Assembly: GCA_009995595.1 (NCBI GenBank)
Contig: JAACPE010000001.1
Location: forward strand, 682,001 to 746,000
From: Alphaproteobacteria bacterium
GTDB lineage: Bacteria > Pseudomonadota > Alphaproteobacteria > Micavibrionales > Micavibrionaceae
Reading direction: 5' to 3'
DNA: 64,000 nucleotides
In this document: positions 49,201 to 58,854 of the stretch, piece after piece
Numbering within the stretch: the first letter of the stretch is position 1
How the letters are laid out: every line of letters begins with the position of its first letter
Program-made: the position numbers and the translations under genes
The notes under the pieces: model-generated
Seen by the model: the letters and a program-made list of their open reading frames with translations, nothing else
Told to the model about the DNA's origin: nothing
The model's database searches: none

Positions 49201-49229
49201 GTTTTATGGGGTTACGCCGTATAAATCAA
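49201..49229 (-). promoter_or_regulatory. Candidate rpsB promoter
   Basis: On the minus strand TTGATT (49229-49224) and TAAAAC (49206-49201) are 17 bp apart. Each matches 4 of 6 consensus bases. The transcript would start about 107 bases before the rpsB ATG. Confidence 0.4.
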
Positions 49230-49254
49230 GGAAAAAGTGACTAAAAACGTATAT

Positions 49255-52200
49255 TTACGCGCTTTCTTGCAAACTCAAAAATCCGGGCGTTTTTTGAAGG
49301 CTCATAAGCACATGGGCAGGAACGCTCCAGCGGCCTTTTAGGGGAATTTCGACAATATCATCGGCAATATGGGCAAAAACGGTAATTTGCACAGGGCCAG
49401 CGCCATCTTCGTCCATCATACGTTTAATAATGTCTATCGGCTGTGAGCCCTCAATATGCACCCCTAAAGTACGTATTTTCGCCGCCAGCGCATCTTCAAG
49501 CACCTCAATATGTTGCCCTGTAAAGCGGATTTCTTCGTTTTGCTCTTGTGCATCAAGGCTAATCATCAAGGCCGTTCCGGGCACAAGGATATTACGGTTA
49601 CGTGCGAGCGTGTCAGAGAAGATCATCACCTCAAACACACCTGTCGCATCAGACATCTGCAAAAAAGCAAATTTATTACCTGATTTGGCAGAGACGCGCT
49701 CTTGCTTACGGATCAAAATACCCGCCATTTGCAGGCGGCTATTTGATTTTTTGCTTAAAGCACGCGGCACTTCGGCAAATTTAGTAATGCCAAGCTGTTC
49801 CAATTGATCTGATTGCGTATCAAGCGGGTGCGCGGAGAGATAAAAACCGATCGCCGCAAATTCTCTTGCCAGTAACTCTAATTGATCCCACGGCTCAACT
49901 TTTATGAGCGGCGGAAGCTTTTCTTCCTCGCTATCACTTCCCCCGAATAAGCTCACCTGTCCGCTCGCTTTTTCTTCGGCTTTAGATTGGGCAAAGCGCA
50001 GGATCATCTCCATATTGCCGTGGATTTGGGCGCGGCTCATACCAAATTCATCAAACGCACCAGAACAAATTAATCCCTCCATCTGCTTTTTACTTAACAC
50101 TTTAGAATCACTTCGTAAGGCCAAATTATCCAGTGACTTATAAACACCCCTTGCGTCACGCTCATCAACAAGCGCCTGCATCGCACCCTCCCCAACCCCT
50201 TTAAGCGCCGCCAGCGCATAACGCACCGCGCTTTTGTATTTTTCATGCCCTTCAATAGGTTCAACGCGGAACATCGCACCAGATTTATTAACACTTGGTG
50301 GTAATAAGGTCATGCCCATACGGTCAATCTCTTGCTTAAACACAGAGAGCTTGTCAGTATTGCCATAATCAAGGGTCATGGACGCCGCCATAAACTCCAC
50401 AGGGTAATTCGCCTTAAGCCACGCTGTTTGATAGGCAATCAACGCGTACGCCGCCGCATGGGATTTGTTAAATCCATATCCTGCAAATTTCGCAATTTGG
50501 TCGAAAATGGCAGAGGCTTGCTCCTCAGGCACATCATTATGCTCCGCCGCGCCGACGACGAATTTGACGCGCTCTTTGTCCATTTCCTCTTTAATTTTCT
50601 TACCCATCGCGCGGCGAAGCAAATCCGCAGCACCAAGGCTATACCCTGATAAAATCTGCGCGGCCTGCATAACCTGTTCCTGATATATCATAATCCCGAA
50701 GGTTTCTTCTAAAATAGGCTGCAGTTTTGGGTGCAGATAGTCGGGCTTTTCTTCGCCGTTCTTGGTTGCGATATATTTCGGGATATTATCCATCGGCCCC
50801 GGACGATAAAGCGCCACAAGAGCGATAATATCCTCAAAGCGGTTCGGCTTCATCTTACGAAGGACATCTTTCATGCCCGCACTTTCAAGCTGGAAAACCC
50901 CTGTCGTCTCCCCCCGTGCCATCATCTCAAAGCTTAGTCTGTCATCAAGCGGAATGGTCAGTGCGTCAATCTCTTGGCCGTGATGCTCCCTAATCAGGGA
51001 AATAGCCTCTTGGATGACCGTCAGCGTCTTTAACCCCAAAAAGTCGAACTTAACCAGCCCCGCCTGTTCCACATATTTCATATTGAACTGCGTCACAGGC
51101 ATGTCAGAGCGCGGGTCTTTATAAACGGGCACAAGCTTGTGAAGCTCCCTATCGCCAATAACCAAACCCGCTGCATGCGTTGACGCATGCCGGTAAAGCC
51201 CTTCTAGCTTTAAGGCGATATTAATGAGTTTTGCCGAGGTTTCGTCTTTCTCCCCTTCGGCCCGCAAATCCGGATCACTATCTAGCGCCTCTTGCAGTGT
51301 CATCGGCGCGGCGGGATTATTGGGGATCATCTTGGCAATACGATCGACAAGGCCATAGGGCATTTGAAGCACCCGCCCCGTATCCCTGACTACAGCGCGC
51401 GCCTGTAACTTTCCAAAGGTAATAATCTGCGCGACCTTGTCATGCCCGTATTTATCTTGAACATAACGGATAACCTCTCCGCGGCGATCTTGGCAAAAGT
51501 CCACGTCAAAGTCGGGCATGGATACACGTTCAGGGTTCAAAAAACGCTCAAACAGCAAATTAAATTGCAAAGGGTCAAGGTCAGTGATTTTAAGCGCCCA
51601 GGCAACGACAGACCCTGCACCCGACCCACGTCCTGGTCCCACAGGAATATCATGATCTTTTGCCCATTTGATAAAATCGGAACAAATAAGGAAATATCCC
51701 GGAAAGCCCATTTGCTCTATAACATTCAATTCAAACTCTAACCGCTCCCAATAGAGCGTATGGTCTTCCTTGGATGCATAACCATTATCAATCCGCCATT
51801 GCAGCCCCTCTTTAGACTGCGCCCGAAGTTCCTGAGCCTCATTGCGCCCGCTTTCTGTTTCAAAGGGCGGCAAAATCGGGTCAATCGCTTTGAGTATGAA
51901 ATGACAGCGCCGCGCGATTTTTACGGTGTTTTGAACTGCCTCAGGGATATCCTTAAACAGCTCCACCATTTGATCGGCAGATTTCAAGAAATGATGCTTG
52001 GTTTCTTTACGCCGATCATCCTCGGTCACATAGCGCCCCTCGGCGATACAGAGAAGGGCGTCATGCGCCTCATGCATTGTCACACTGCCAAAGAAACAAT
52101 TATTTGTTGCCACAAGCGGGATGTTCAATTCATACGCCAAATCAATCAGCGCCGCCTCCCGCGCTTCTTCCTCGCGGATATCATGGCGCTGAATTTCAAT

Positions 52201-52665
52201 GTAAAAGCGATCCCCAAATATCTCTTGCAGCTTAACGATCTGCTTTTTCTGCGTCACACCATGCATCGTCCCGCCAGATAGACAAATCAACCCTTCGTGC
52301 GCGCCCGCAATGGCTTTTAAGGTCGTGCACACAGTTTTTCCGCCTTCACCGAGCATATAGGCATCACTAATAATTTTAGAAAGATTACGATAGCCCACTT
52401 CATTTTGCACAAGGAACACAAGCTGCTCGCCCACCCCATTTTTAGAGTCAAGGCTGACCTGACAGCCAATGATAGGCTGAAGTCCCGCTCCCGTCGCTGC
52501 CATAGAAAACTCGAGCGCCCCAAACATATTGTTTGTATCGGTCATCGCCACCGCAGGCATGTCCTGCCCTGCGACCAGCTTCACAAGTTCTTTCGGATGC
52601 ATCGTCCCTTCCGCCAACGAATAAGCAGAATGCGTGTGAAGATGAATGAATTGTGGTGCGGGCAT
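49255..52665 (-). CDS. dnaE: DNA polymerase III alpha subunit
   Basis: DnaE is the replicative polymerase. The 1136-residue protein begins with a PHP domain (HLHTHSAYSLAEG, 8-20). The PolIIIalpha palm carries GPGRGSGAGS (343-352) and PDFDVDF (384-390), which holds catalytic aspartates. YRPGPMDNIPKYI and the GYGFNKSHAAAYALIAYQTA helix-hairpin region follow, and an OB-fold nears the C-terminus (MAGILIRKQERVSAKSGNKF). The length fits DnaE1. It lies between lolD and rpsB, on the same strand as both, with a 58-bp gap before it. Confidence 0.98.
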   Translation of the reverse strand: MPAPQFIHLHTHSAYSLAEGTMHPKELVKLVAGQDMPAVAMTDTNNMFGALEFSMAATGAGLQPIIGCQVSLDSKNGVGEQLVFLVQNEVGYRNLSKIISDAYMLGEGGKTVCTTLKAIAGAHEGLICLSGGTMHGVTQKKQIVKLQEIFGDRFYIEIQRHDIREEEAREAALIDLAYELNIPLVATNNCFFGSVTMHEAHDALLCIAEGRYVTEDDRRKETKHHFLKSADQMVELFKDIPEAVQNTVKIARRCHFILKAIDPILPPFETESGRNEAQELRAQSKEGLQWRIDNGYASKEDHTLYWERLEFELNVIEQMGFPGYFLICSDFIKWAKDHDIPVGPGRGSGAGSVVAWALKITDLDPLQFNLLFERFLNPERVSMPDFDVDFCQDRRGEVIRYVQDKYGHDKVAQIITFGKLQARAVVRDTGRVLQMPYGLVDRIAKMIPNNPAAPMTLQEALDSDPDLRAEGEKDETSAKLINIALKLEGLYRHASTHAAGLVIGDRELHKLVPVYKDPRSDMPVTQFNMKYVEQAGLVKFDFLGLKTLTVIQEAISLIREHHGQEIDALTIPLDDRLSFEMMARGETTGVFQLESAGMKDVLRKMKPNRFEDIIALVALYRPGPMDNIPKYIATKNGEEKPDYLHPKLQPILEETFGIMIYQEQVMQAAQILSGYSLGAADLLRRAMGKKIKEEMDKERVKFVVGAAEHNDVPEEQASAIFDQIAKFAGYGFNKSHAAAYALIAYQTAWLKANYPVEFMAASMTLDYGNTDKLSVFKQEIDRMGMTLLPPSVNKSGAMFRVEPIEGHEKYKSAVRYALAALKGVGEGAMQALVDERDARGVYKSLDNLALRSDSKVLSKKQMEGLICSGAFDEFGMSRAQIHGNMEMILRFAQSKAEEKASGQVSLFGGSDSEEEKLPPLIKVEPWDQLELLAREFAAIGFYLSAHPLDTQSDQLEQLGITKFAEVPRALSKKSNSRLQMAGILIRKQERVSAKSGNKFAFLQMSDATGVFEVMIFSDTLARNRNILVPGTALMISLDAQEQNEEIRFTGQHIEVLEDALAAKIRTLGVHIEGSQPIDIIKRMMDEDGAGPVQITVFAHIADDIVEIPLKGRWSVPAHVLMSLQKTPGFLSLQESA

Positions 52666-52723
52666 GGTTTAACCTACGAATTTAAACCCAAAAATCCAAG
52701 GAAAAACGAGAGTTTATTAACGC

Positions 52724-53419
52724 CTAATAACTTATCACACGCCCATTTTTGATTTCCATGATGCGGGTCATGCGTTCGGCAATTTGCATGTTGTGGGTGG
52801 CGATAATAGCGCCGATCCCTTGTTGCTTGACCAAATCAATCAAAATCTCGAACACGCTCTCTGATGTTTCAGGGTCAAGGTTGCCTGTTGGCTCATCTGC
52901 CAGCAAGAGCATTGGCTTATTGGCCAAAGCACGCGCAATGGCAACGCGTTGTTGCTCCCCGCCTGATAATGTCGCGGGACGATGTGATAGACGGTGCGAA
53001 AGCCCAAGCTTAGTGAGCATTTCTTCGGCCTGTACCATCGCGTCTTTACGCTTAACACCCGCAATCATTTGCGGAATGACCACATTTTCCAATGCTGAAA
53101 ATTCAGGCAAGAGATAATGAAACTGATACACAAAGCCCAAATAATCACGGCGCATTTGTGTGCGCTTTTCATCCGACGCCTTGGCAATATCTTCGCCATT
53201 AATAATCAACTGCCCCGATGTGGGTCTATCCAGCAATCCCACCGTTTGCAAAAATGTTGATTTACCAGAGCCAGACGGCCCAACAAGTGCAACCATCTCT
53301 CCTGATTTAATCTGGACTTCAACATTGTTGAGGACAGTCAGGCTCTCCCCCCCTTGCTTAAACACACGCGTAATATCTTTGGTTTGAAGCAGAACTTCTG
53401 ATGACTTGGAACTATTCAT
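52724..53419 (-). CDS. lolD: Lipoprotein-releasing ABC transporter ATPase LolD
   Basis: LolD powers release of outer-membrane lipoproteins from the inner membrane to LolA. Walker A is GPSGSGKST, the signature is LSGGEQQRVAIARAL, and Walker B is LLLADEPTGNLD. The Q-loop and H-loop (IIATHN) are also present. The 231-residue length is normal. It overlaps the end of lolC by 8 bp, so they form a translationally coupled pair. Confidence 0.97.
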   Translation of the reverse strand: MNSSKSSEVLLQTKDITRVFKQGGESLTVLNNVEVQIKSGEMVALVGPSGSGKSTFLQTVGLLDRPTSGQLIINGEDIAKASDEKRTQMRRDYLGFVYQFHYLLPEFSALENVVIPQMIAGVKRKDAMVQAEEMLTKLGLSHRLSHRPATLSGGEQQRVAIARALANKPMLLLADEPTGNLDPETSESVFEILIDLVKQQGIGAIIATHNMQIAERMTRIMEIKNGRVISY

Positions 53420-54701
53420 AACGCAGTGCCTCTACAGGGTCGAGGCGGCTCGCCCGCCATGCAGGATAGAGCGTCGCCCCTATCGAGATCACAAGCGCCA
53501 TAGCCACCACGCCCAAAATATTATGCCATTCAATAATAGCGGGAAGTTGCGAGAGAAAATAAATCTCATCCTTAAATAATTCTGCGCCCGTCATGCTCTC
53601 AAGCACACCTTTAATCGCATCGATATTGGCAGCAAAAGCAATACCAAGCGCCGCGCCAAAAAACGTACCCGCAATACCAATGCTCGCCCCTGTCAGGACA
53701 AATATTTTAAGGATATTTCTCTTGGTTGCGCCCATGGTTCGCATAATGGCAATGTCTTTACCCTTATCCTTCACCAGCATAATCATGGATGAAATAATAT
53801 TAAACGCCGCCACCAAAATAATCAGGGTCAGAATTAAAAACATGACATTACGCTCCACTGCCAGCGCATTTAAAAACGCGCTATTGGCATCACGCCAATC
53901 ATAGACAGAGGCAAATCCGCCAACAGAATCTTGAACATCCGCCTTCACGCTCTTATTATTTTCAGGATCAAGGGTCATCACTTCAATCGCATTGACAGTG
54001 TCTTTCAAACTGAAAAATTGCTGCGCAGATTTTAAATCCATAAAGATAAACCCGCTATTATACTCATACATGCCGACATCAAATATAACCCCAACCGTAT
54101 AGGTGCGTGAACGCGGCACAGTGCCAAACGGCGTGGCTTTTCCTTTGGGCGCAAGAAGCGTGATCGGACTACCAATCCCAAGCCTTAATTTATCGGCCAA
54201 ATTGACACCAATCGCTACTTGCTGCTCTTTGAAATCAGATAAGGCACCCGCCTGAATTGTACTACATCTGAGGCTACTTGCCCCTTCATTACAATTGGAC
54301 GGCTTTAAGGTGGACGCGGTAATCTTCGTGGCAAAATCCTCTCGGCTCATCGCCCGCACGAGGGCGCCCGTCGCTGATCCACTCACAGAGATAAGCACTT
54401 GCCCTTCAATAAGCGGTCGCACCGTTTCAACGCCCGCAATGCGCTCAATCCGATCAACAAGCGCCATGTAATTATCAATCTCCCCGCTTTGGGAATAAAC
54501 ATTTAAATGTCCATTCAACCCCAAGATGCGGTTAACAAGCTCTGCCCGAAAACCATTCATCACTGACATCACGATTATCAGTGTCGCCACACCGAGCATA
54601 ATCCCCAAAAACGAGAACGTCGCGATAACAGAAACAAAGCCCTCCGCTTTACGCGCCCGCAAATACCGCCATGCCATCATTCGCTCAAGGGGTGAAAACA
54701 T
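53412..54701 (-). CDS. lolC: Lipoprotein-releasing ABC transporter permease LolC/LolE
   Basis: The permease has four membrane helices in the FtsX/MacB arrangement: one near 20-47, a large periplasmic domain (about 48-270), then three at about 275-300, 320-350 and 380-410. The N-terminus ERMMAWRYLRARKAEGFVSV and the C-terminus YPAWRASRLDPVEALRYE are typical. Alphaproteobacteria carry a single LolC/E-type permease (sometimes called LolF) that acts as a homodimer with LolD. It starts 3 bp after the proS stop and overlaps lolD by 8 bp. Confidence 0.95.
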   Translation of the reverse strand: MFSPLERMMAWRYLRARKAEGFVSVIATFSFLGIMLGVATLIIVMSVMNGFRAELVNRILGLNGHLNVYSQSGEIDNYMALVDRIERIAGVETVRPLIEGQVLISVSGSATGALVRAMSREDFATKITASTLKPSNCNEGASSLRCSTIQAGALSDFKEQQVAIGVNLADKLRLGIGSPITLLAPKGKATPFGTVPRSRTYTVGVIFDVGMYEYNSGFIFMDLKSAQQFFSLKDTVNAIEVMTLDPENNKSVKADVQDSVGGFASVYDWRDANSAFLNALAVERNVMFLILTLIILVAAFNIISSMIMLVKDKGKDIAIMRTMGATKRNILKIFVLTGASIGIAGTFFGAALGIAFAANIDAIKGVLESMTGAELFKDEIYFLSQLPAIIEWHNILGVVAMALVISIGATLYPAWRASRLDPVEALRYE

Positions 54702-54704
54702 GTT

Positions 54705-56177
54705 TTAATACGCCTTTGCGATCAGAACTTTTTCACCATGATCTGCAATGGGCATATTACGCGTTGAAAGGGAGTAATCACTCATTACTTTTTCAAGCGC
54801 CTTATCTTCCAAAATAGAAACAGGAGCGCGGACAAATCCGATTTTTCCTGATTTAAAGAACGCATCAATCTCAGCAATATTTGTTACATCATACGTATTC
54901 TCATCACGGAACTGACGCGTGCGCTCTAACATTGAATCATGGATATCATCAAGGACGCTTTGCGCCTTATTCATAAACTCATCAACACTTAACGTCGTCT
55001 TGCTGTCACGTCCAATATCACGGCGGACATAGGTAAGCTGACCCGCTTCCATTTCACGTGCGCCCACTTCGACGCGGATTGGTATACCTTTTTTAACCGC
55101 GTCCCACATCTTATCAGGGGTACGCATATCACGATTATCAAGCTTCACGCGAAAGCCTTTTGCTTTAAGGTCATCGGCGAGTTTCGCGCAGAACGCTTCA
55201 ACTGCATCGGCTGTATCATCCTTCACCACAGGCAATATAATAATTTGTTGGGGCGCAATGCGCGGCGGCATAATCATGCCGTCATCATCTGCGTGCATCA
55301 TAATAAGGCCGCCAATCGTGCGTGTACTAAAGGCCCATGAGGTTGTATGGCACAAATGCTCTTTTTCATCGCGCCCTTGATAGGTGATATTAAACGTCTT
55401 TGAAAATGTTGTGCCCAGATCATGCGTTGTGGCCGCCTGAAGCGCCTTACCATCTTGCATCATCGCCTCAAACGCGTAAGTATTATTTGCACCCGGGAAT
55501 TTTTCTTCTTCCGTCTTTAGTCCGATATAGCCATCAAACGCCAAATACTCTGTAAAGAATTTCTCATACAGGCCCATGACGTGGCGACAATCTTGATCCG
55601 CCCCTTCATGATCCGCAAAAGCGTTATGACCCTCATGCCAGAAGAATTCAGCGGTACGTAAAAACAAACGCGTCCGCATTTCCCACCGCAGCACCTGCGC
55701 CCATTGGTTTAATTGCATCGGCAAATCACGGTAAGATTGGATCCACCGTGACATCGCATCGCCAATAATCGTTTCAGATGTCGGACGCACAATATATGGC
55801 TCTTCTAATTTTGAGTCCGCGGCAGGTTGCAATCCCCCCTTGCCATCACTTTCAAGGCGGTGATGGGTCACAACGGCACACTCTTTGGCAAAGCCCTCAA
55901 CATGCTCTGCTTCGCGGGAGAAAAAGCTCATGGGGATAAGGAGCGGGAATGATGCATTTTGCACGCCATAATCCTTCAGCCATTTATCAAAAATCTCCTG
56001 ACATTTTTCCCAAATCGCCCACCCATAAGGCTTGATAATCATACACCCACGCGTTGGTGAATTTTCTGCAAAATCGGCGGCGCGTACAACTTGCTGATAC
56101 CATTCCGCAAAGTCTTCTTCACGCGTTGGCGAAATGGCGGTACGTGGTTTTTTATTGTTCTGTGCTGGATTATTCAT
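54705..56177 (-). CDS. proS: Prolyl-tRNA synthetase, archaeal/eukaryotic type
   Basis: The enzyme charges tRNA-Pro. Its motifs are those of the archaeal/eukaryotic (type 3) ProRS: SPTRGCMIIKPYGWAIWEK (40-58), LLIPMSFFSREAEHVEGFA, VRPTSETII, RWEMRTR (164-170) and FLRTAEFFWHEGH (172-184). The chain ends with tyrosine (IAKAY), matching the C-terminal tyrosine that enters the active site in this type. The insertion (INS) editing domain of bacterial-type ProRS is absent. Most alphaproteobacteria carry a different, bacterial-related short ProRS at this same proS-lolC-lolD-dnaE locus. The 490-residue length fits type 3. It is followed 3 bp later by lolC. Confidence 0.95.
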   Translation of the reverse strand: MNNPAQNNKKPRTAISPTREEDFAEWYQQVVRAADFAENSPTRGCMIIKPYGWAIWEKCQEIFDKWLKDYGVQNASFPLLIPMSFFSREAEHVEGFAKECAVVTHHRLESDGKGGLQPAADSKLEEPYIVRPTSETIIGDAMSRWIQSYRDLPMQLNQWAQVLRWEMRTRLFLRTAEFFWHEGHNAFADHEGADQDCRHVMGLYEKFFTEYLAFDGYIGLKTEEEKFPGANNTYAFEAMMQDGKALQAATTHDLGTTFSKTFNITYQGRDEKEHLCHTTSWAFSTRTIGGLIMMHADDDGMIMPPRIAPQQIIILPVVKDDTADAVEAFCAKLADDLKAKGFRVKLDNRDMRTPDKMWDAVKKGIPIRVEVGAREMEAGQLTYVRRDIGRDSKTTLSVDEFMNKAQSVLDDIHDSMLERTRQFRDENTYDVTNIAEIDAFFKSGKIGFVRAPVSILEDKALEKVMSDYSLSTRNMPIADHGEKVLIAKAY

Positions 56178-56196
56178 CTTTACTCTCGCTTTTATA

Positions 56197-56874
56197 TTAT
56201 TCTCTAAAATCGCTACCCTGAATCAGGCCATTATTATTCTCTAAATCATTCAAATCTGTGACAATAGATTTAAGCTCCTGCGCAATTTCTTCTTTGGTCA
56301 TTTGCGGTTTTGGCTCTGGCTCTGCCATGACTTTTTCTAAAAGGCCACTCTCGGCGGCGTAACTTGTCATTGAGTCCAAAGGCTCTCTCTCTATCACTTC
56401 GGCTGATGGAGTTTCAGGAACAGGAGAAGGCTCAACTTTGGTCGCTGGCACTTCTTTAACGTCTGTTACAATACGCTGTGATTTGGCACAAAGTATCCCT
56501 GTTTGTGATGAGACGTCTTGGCCGTTTACAGAGACTTTCCCATCAGAATATATTTCCGCCACACCTAAATTTGTATCCGCATCAAATCCAAATTCTTTGA
56601 GCGCGCGTAATCTATTTTGTAATGATACATCAAGCGGGATCGTAATCACATCAGGCATACCAAATGTAGAAACACCAGCCACATCAGCAGGCATCACAGG
56701 CTTACCCTTCACATCAACACGCGGCTGATATATAGCGCCCTTCACGGCGCTTTGCTTATCCAAAAGGCGGCATAATGCGCTATTTTCTGGGTTCATCACA
56801 CCCTCTTTCTCTTGCGCGTGCGCCTTCACGTGGGTTGAGGCAATCATCAATAAAACAATAAATATTAAATGCAT
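56197..56874 (-). CDS. Hypothetical secreted protein
   Basis: I do not recognise a family. The 225-residue protein has a signal peptide (about 1-20, ending VKAHA). A globular region follows with two cysteines (C34 and C127) and the phrase IPLDVSLQNRLRALKEFG, which might be a short repeat-like domain. From about 140 it is Pro/Glu-rich, ending in a helical segment with MTKEEIAQELKSIVTDLNDLENN. It would be periplasmic or exported. Its ATG overlaps the stop of the DUF1467 gene (TAATG), so the two are co-translated. proS starts 19 bp downstream. It is not one of the usual members of this block, so it is probably lineage-specific. Confidence 0.8.
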   Translation of the reverse strand: MHLIFIVLLMIASTHVKAHAQEKEGVMNPENSALCRLLDKQSAVKGAIYQPRVDVKGKPVMPADVAGVSTFGMPDVITIPLDVSLQNRLRALKEFGFDADTNLGVAEIYSDGKVSVNGQDVSSQTGILCAKSQRIVTDVKEVPATKVEPSPVPETPSAEVIEREPLDSMTSYAAESGLLEKVMAEPEPKPQMTKEEIAQELKSIVTDLNDLENNNGLIQGSDFRE

Positions 56875-57164
56875 TATTGTGTTCCTTCCCCATTATGAAG
56901 CGCTCTATCTTCTGTTACCATTTCACGCGACATTTCATAAAAATCAAGCACGCCATAATGAACCAACACAAAAATAATGAGCCAAACAACAGCAGATAGT
57001 CCCGCGCAAATTAAAAACTTCTCTTTAATACGCGGTTTTGCAGGCGCACTCCCCGCCATGCCTGTTTCTAATTTTTCTGGCGTTTTATTACCCCATGGCA
57101 GCACCGCAAAAAGCAGCGTCCAGAACACCATGAGGTAAACAATAATTCCCGCAAAAATAGTCAT
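56874..57164 (-). CDS. DUF1467 family membrane protein
   Basis: The 96-residue protein has two membrane helices (about 2-24 and 50-70). The N-terminal pattern VYLMVFWTLLFAVLPWGNKT and a central GSAPAKPRIKEKFLI match the DUF1467 family. That family is found next to RNase J and proS in alphaproteobacteria. Its role is unknown. The gene starts 10 bp after the rnj stop, and its own stop overlaps the next ATG by one base. Confidence 0.85.
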   Translation of the reverse strand: MTIFAGIIVYLMVFWTLLFAVLPWGNKTPEKLETGMAGSAPAKPRIKEKFLICAGLSAVVWLIIFVLVHYGVLDFYEMSREMVTEDRALHNGEGTQ

Positions 57165-57174
57165 AAGTCTCTCT

Positions 57175-58854
57175 CTAAATAATGCTCACATGAACATCTG
57201 TTTTCGGTTTCATCTTTAACACATTATTCGCGTAACGACGAAGGGCAATCCGTATTTCTTCGGCAACAAATTCTTCAGTTTTGTTTTTACCTTTTTTCAG
57301 GTCACGTAAAACATCGTCTATTTCGTTAAACATCTCATCTTCAAAATCCATTCCCTCATCGCTGTCCTCATCAATAAGGCCTTGGGTTGATATATGCGGA
57401 TCACTCAAAAACTCCAAGTTTTTATCAAGAACGAGTGAGGCATGAATAGCCCCCGAATATTGCAATTTGCGCCGCTCGGCAATCGCCTTATGACCGCCAT
57501 CAATAATGCGTCCTGGCTCAACCGCCAAAACCCCCGTGGTGACATGATCAATAATTTCTGGCGTATGGGGCGCCAAATGGATCACTGATCCATTATTTGG
57601 GATGATCGTTTGCGGCACTTGGCACATTTGTGCCAATTTGGCGTGTGCTTCCAACATCACGCGCTCACCGTGGACGGGGATGACAAGCTGCGGCTTCAAC
57701 CAATCTAACATCTCCACAATTTCATCGCGGCAAGGGTGACCTGACACATGAATACAATGTGACGTTTGGCTGGTTGTAATAATCTTAACTCCTGCGGCGG
57801 CCAAATTATTCTGCACGCCGTAAATATTTTTCTCATTCCCAGGTATTGCCCGTGATGAAAAGATAACTGTATCGCCGCGCTTGATACGGTAAAACTGGCT
57901 ATCCCCGCGTGCGATACGCGCCATTTGCGCGCGTGCCTCACCTTGAGAGCCTGTTGCAATAATCACAATATTTTCACGCGGCAATAATTCTAGATCATCC
58001 TCATTCACAAAGTCTTGGATATCATTCAAATATCCGCAAGTTTTAGCGGCCCCCACCATACGATGTAAGGATCTCCCAACAAGGCCAACACTGCGCCCAT
58101 TGGCTTCTGCCGCCTTACAAATCGAATGAATCCGTCCTATATTGGAGGAGAAAATAGTAATGACAATCGCGCCCTTATCATTTTCTTTAATAACCTCAGC
58201 CAACCCCTTTTGCACATTCATTTCAGAGCCAGAGCGCCCCGCAACATTCGCATTGGTTGAATCCCCAATATAGGCAAGGACGCCCTGCTTACCGATCTCA
58301 CGAAAAGTTTTTTCTGAAGTCGGCACGCCCAACACTGGCGTAGGGTCTAAGTTCCAATCACCACTATGCAGGACATTGCCGTATTTTGTTTTTACAAATA
58401 ACGATGCCGTTTCGGGAACGGAATGCGTTACAGGTATAAACTGCACCACATACGTGCCAATCTGAATTGTGGCACCCATGTCCACTACAACAATCGGCGC
58501 TTTTTTACACGCTGGCTCTTCTGCCATTTTTTTCTTGAGGATTTCGGCTGTAAAACGCGTGCAATAAATTGGGCATTTTAAGCGCGGCCATAAATGGGCG
58601 ACCGCTCCAATATGATCTTCATGCGCGTGCGTGATAATAAGGCCGCTAATTTTCTTTTTATGTCCTTCCAAATATTTTGGGTTGGGCAATAAAATATCAA
58701 TACCCGGGAAATTCTCATCGGCAAAACCGATTCCCATATCGACGACGAGATAATCATCATCACACTCATACACATTCAGGTTCACCCCAAATTGCTCTGA
58801 TCCGCCAAGCGGTATAAAATTTAAGCCTTCAAACTCTTTTTTACTTTTTGCCAT
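57175..58854 (-). CDS. rnj: Ribonuclease J
   Basis: RNase J is a metallo-beta-lactamase/beta-CASP nuclease with 5' exonuclease and endonuclease activity in RNA decay and rRNA processing. The metal motif THAHEDHIGA has H76, H78, D80 and H81. The beta-CASP part contains VPIHGERVMLEAHAKLA and ISGHPCRDEIVEML-like VSGHPCRDE, followed by a C-terminal domain to residue 559. It lies between coaX and the DUF1467 gene, overlapping the coaX 3' end by 14 bp. This is the conserved alphaproteobacterial position downstream of nuoN and birA. Confidence 0.97.
   Translation of the reverse strand: MAKSKKEFEGLNFIPLGGSEQFGVNLNVYECDDDYLVVDMGIGFADENFPGIDILLPNPKYLEGHKKKISGLIITHAHEDHIGAVAHLWPRLKCPIYCTRFTAEILKKKMAEEPACKKAPIVVVDMGATIQIGTYVVQFIPVTHSVPETASLFVKTKYGNVLHSGDWNLDPTPVLGVPTSEKTFREIGKQGVLAYIGDSTNANVAGRSGSEMNVQKGLAEVIKENDKGAIVITIFSSNIGRIHSICKAAEANGRSVGLVGRSLHRMVGAAKTCGYLNDIQDFVNEDDLELLPRENIVIIATGSQGEARAQMARIARGDSQFYRIKRGDTVIFSSRAIPGNEKNIYGVQNNLAAAGVKIITTSQTSHCIHVSGHPCRDEIVEMLDWLKPQLVIPVHGERVMLEAHAKLAQMCQVPQTIIPNNGSVIHLAPHTPEIIDHVTTGVLAVEPGRIIDGGHKAIAERRKLQYSGAIHASLVLDKNLEFLSDPHISTQGLIDEDSDEGMDFEDEMFNEIDDVLRDLKKGKNKTEEFVAEEIRIALRRYANNVLKMKPKTDVHVSII

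Noticed and set aside
51760-52281. Plus-strand open frame of 173 codons
   Set aside because: It is antisense to the PHP and polymerase regions of dnaE and has no recognisable protein features.
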